A stretch of DNA of 7,809 bases from an uncultured Collinsella sp. (lineage in GTDB: Bacteria; Actinomycetota; Coriobacteriia; Coriobacteriales; Coriobacteriaceae): assembly GCA_902494815.1 (NCBI GenBank), contig CABUVB010000081.1:1-7809 (forward strand), read 5' to 3'. Both the position numbers and the translations under genes were made by a program. Positions within the stretch are counted from its first letter, which is position 1. Each line of letters starts with the position of its first letter. Below, in pieces: positions 6,201 to 7,809 of this stretch. A model generated the notes under the pieces. It did not search any database and was not told the DNA's origin. It saw only the letters and a program-made list of their open reading frames with translations.

Positions 6201-6883
6201 TAGATTACGAAGAGGATCACCGCCATGAACTGGAAGATGCTGCCGGCGAGTACCCACAGGTGAAACACGCTGTGAAGATAGCGCACGTTTTTGGCGATAT
6301 AGAACGGCACGCCCGCGGTGTAGCACACGCCGCCGACGGCGAGCAGGGCAAGTGCCACGGGGTTGAGCAGCGCCACAAGTTCGGGCAGCTTAAAGACAAC
6401 GAGCCAGCCCATCAGCAGATAGACCAGGCCGCTTACCCAATGCGGCTGGCGCTCGCGCAGGAAGCACTCGAGGGCGATGCCGATGATGGCGATGGCCCAT
6501 ACGGCAAAGAACAGCACAGCGCCGCCGTCGTTTGCGAGCGTGATGAGGCAAAACGGCGTATAGCTGCCGGCTATGAGCAGGTAGATGCAGCTGTGATCGA
6601 TGATGCGAAACACGCGCTTGGCGCGCGCGGGCTGAATCGCGTGGTAGAGCGTGGAGGCTAGGTATTCGAGGATAATGCTGACGCCATAGACAATTGCCGC
6701 GGCCATGTGGGCCGGGCCTCCGCCGCGCAGGGCGGCGAATACGATCAGGAGCACCAGGCCCGCGATACCCAGCAGGCAGCCGACACCATGGGTGACGGAG
6801 TTCATGATCTCCTCACCCACCGTGTAGTGTGGAACGGCCGCGGTCTTGGGTCGCGGCTTAGAACTGTCGCTCGAATCGGACAT
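6200..6883 (-). CDS. trhA: Hemolysin III / TrhA family seven-helix membrane protein (PAQR superfamily)
   Basis: A 227-residue integral membrane protein with seven predicted helices, the usual length for the family. Conserved family motifs are present: EEIMNSVTHGVG (24-35), STLYH (77-81), DHSCIYLLIAGSYTP (96-110) and HSVFH (204-208). These carry the Ser, Asp and His residues (H81, D96, H204, H208) that correspond to the metal site of PAQR receptors. Bacterial members are called hemolysin III but are linked to membrane energetics (TrhA/YqfA). I chose the ATG at 6883 because GGAGG lies 11 bases upstream. An in-frame TTG at 6901 would overlap that site and is less likely. The N-terminus (1-19) is a Ser/Lys-rich cytoplasmic tail. 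Divergent from the plus-strand hydrolase gene. Confidence 0.92.
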   Translation of the reverse strand: MSDSSDSSKPRPKTAAVPHYTVGEEIMNSVTHGVGCLLGIAGLVLLIVFAALRGGGPAHMAAAIVYGVSIILEYLASTLYHAIQPARAKRVFRIIDHSCIYLLIAGSYTPFCLITLANDGGAVLFFAVWAIAIIGIALECFLRERQPHWVSGLVYLLMGWLVVFKLPELVALLNPVALALLAVGGVCYTAGVPFYIAKNVRYLHSVFHLWVLAGSIFQFMAVILFVI

Positions 6884-6918
6884 GCCGGTTACATCCTCCA
6901 ACGTAAAGAGTTCTCAAC

Positions 6919-6924
6919 ACTATA
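6919..6924 (-). promoter_or_regulatory. Possible -10 box for trhA
   Basis: TATAGT on the minus strand, which would start transcription near 6912 and leave a leader of about 29 bases including GGAGG. The -35 position is poor (TCGCAC at a 17-base spacing), so this is tentative. Confidence 0.35.
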
Positions 6925-6990
6925 TCAAAGCGTCTGGGTACGTGCGAAATTTGCACCATACGTGACCCCTTGTTTACCCATTCTTTGCTT

Positions 6991-7004
6991 GTTGACGCAT
7001 CAAC
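6991..7004. promoter_or_regulatory. Operator-like palindrome, copy 1
   Basis: GTTGACGCATCAAC: 5-bp arms GTTGA/TCAAC around a 4-base centre. It covers the -35 box of the hydrolase promoter. A second copy with the same plan lies at 7036-7049. Confidence 0.5.
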
Positions 7005-7020
7005 GGCAAACGTCCATAAT
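6992..7020 (+). promoter_or_regulatory. Near-consensus sigma-70-type promoter of the alpha/beta hydrolase gene
   Basis: TTGACG (6992-6997), a 17-base spacer, then CATAAT (7015-7020). Each hexamer has five of six consensus bases. The start is expected near 7027, giving a leader of about 43 bases. The local sequence is AT-rich compared with the window. Confidence 0.75.
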
Positions 7021-7035
7021 GCGCTTGCATTAAAT

Positions 7036-7049
7036 GTTGATGTATTAAC
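7036..7049. promoter_or_regulatory. Operator-like palindrome, copy 2
   Basis: GTTGATGTATTAAC matches copy 1 at 11 of 14 positions, all three differences being C/T changes, and its centre is 45 bases downstream. Outer bases extend the symmetry to ATGTT...AACAT (7034-7051). It lies just after the predicted transcription start, a typical repressor position. It also overlaps a GATGT/ACATC inverted repeat at 7039-7052. Confidence 0.5.
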
Positions 7050-7069
7050 ATCTTATAGGAAAGCTTCTT

Positions 7070-7809
7070 ATGTCTCAAAACGCACGTTCCCATCGAAAGC
7101 TCAAGATAGCCGGCGTCGTTGCGCTGGTGCTCGTTGTCGCGCTGCTGGGGTTTGCCGGCAACTTTTTGTTTGACTTTGCCCTGAACCCCCAAGCGCCGTA
7201 CACCATGAAGATGATGCAGGATGGCAAGGACGCCGAAAAGGGCGAGCAGATGGACGCCGAGGAGGGCGAGGCACGGGCGTGGTTTAAGGAAAACCGCGAG
7301 AGCAGCAGCCTCACCGCGGACGACGGGACCGAGCTTGCCGCCTGGTATTTTGCTGCGTCGGAGAGCACACACGACTACGTCGTCTGCCTGCATGGATATA
7401 CCAACGAGCCCATCGGTATGGCCCGATACGTCAAGCGATTCCACGACCGCGGCATGAACGTACTCGCACCCGCCGCACGCGCCCACGAGCGCTCCGGCGG
7501 CGACTATATCGGCATGGGCTGGCCCGAGCGCCTCGATGTCGTCGCATGGATCGAGCAAATCGTTCAGGCTGACCCCGAGGCGCGCATCCTGGTCTTTGGC
7601 GAGTCGATGGGTGCGGCAACTGCCATGAACGTCGCGGGGGAATCTCTGCCCGCAAACGTGAAATGCATTATCGAGGACTGCGGTTATACAAGTGTTTGGG
7701 ACGAGTTTTCTCTGCAGCTCAAGGACGTGTTCGGCCTGCCCAGCTTTCCCTTGCTCGATGTAGCAAACTTGGTGTGCAACGTGCGCGCGGGCTACGACTT
7801 TCATAAGGC
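7070..7809 (+). CDS. Membrane-anchored alpha/beta hydrolase (partial, 3' end outside window)
   Basis: The first 246 residues of a protein cut by the right edge. Residues 1-10 are basic and 12-32 form a single hydrophobic helix (KIAGVVALVLVVALLGFAGN), so the enzyme is probably anchored with its catalytic domain outside. The hydrolase fold starts near 80. Visible elements are the HGY oxyanion-hole strand end (108-110), the family-typical segment ending DYIGMGWPER (145-154), and the nucleophile elbow GESMG (177-181) with Ser179. The catalytic Asp and His lie beyond the window. It resembles YqkD-type COG1073 hydrolases; the substrate is unknown, with an ester or acyl group likely. AGGA lies nine bases before the ATG. 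It is controlled by the promoter and palindromes at 6991-7049. Confidence 0.88.
   Translation, partial: MSQNARSHRKLKIAGVVALVLVVALLGFAGNFLFDFALNPQAPYTMKMMQDGKDAEKGEQMDAEEGEARAWFKENRESSSLTADDGTELAAWYFAASESTHDYVVCLHGYTNEPIGMARYVKRFHDRGMNVLAPAARAHERSGGDYIGMGWPERLDVVAWIEQIVQADPEARILVFGESMGAATAMNVAGESLPANVKCIIEDCGYTSVWDEFSLQLKDVFGLPSFPLLDVANLVCNVRAGYDFHK

Noticed and set aside
6974..7804. Open frame of 276 codons on the minus strand
   Set aside because: Antisense to the alpha/beta hydrolase, whose GESMG elbow, signal anchor and promoter are clear on the plus strand.

Overview
The window is about 60% GC. It is densely packed with minus-strand genes and has one plus-strand gene at the right edge. 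Gene content and protein style suggest a coriobacterial actinomycete, most likely Collinsella or a close relative. The clues are the YtxH / PRC-barrel pair, the PRC-MgtE_N protein, small Ala/Asp/Glu-rich tails, GC-rich codon use and occasional TTG starts. The genus is an inference from overall resemblance; there is no rRNA or other marker here to prove it.

Layout, left to right. (1) 1-771, minus: 5' part of a PRC-barrel / MgtE N-terminal-domain protein that runs off the left edge, preceded by a non-coding leader of about 330 bases rich in hairpins. (2) 1100-2506, minus: a membrane-anchored NodB-fold polysaccharide deacetylase homologue whose metal-binding and catalytic residues are mostly replaced. 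(3) 2579-3334 and 3334-3723, minus: a two-gene operon, YtxH-domain protein then PRC-barrel protein, coupled through a TAATG overlap. It has a consensus -10 box in front and an 11-bp hairpin terminator behind. (4) 4718-6091 and 3860-4693, minus: a CNNM/CorC-type membrane protein followed 24 bases later by a stand-alone protein resembling the N-terminal domain of cyanophycin synthetase, with a good promoter upstream. (5) 6200-6883, minus: a hemolysin III / TrhA family seven-helix membrane protein. (6) 7070 to the right edge, plus: a membrane-anchored alpha/beta hydrolase, divergent from (5), with a near-consensus promoter flanked by two copies of one 14-bp palindromic site.

The window looks like ordinary core chromosome: no mobile elements, CRISPR arrays, tRNA or rRNA genes were seen. 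A loose theme is the cell envelope and ion homeostasis: a CorC-type Mg2+/Co2+-associated protein, an MgtE-N relative, TrhA and a cell-wall deacetylase-like protein. The most unusual items are the apparently inactivated deacetylase, the free-standing cyanophycin-synthetase N-like domain that keeps an HxxEH motif, and the twin operator-like palindromes in front of the hydrolase gene.
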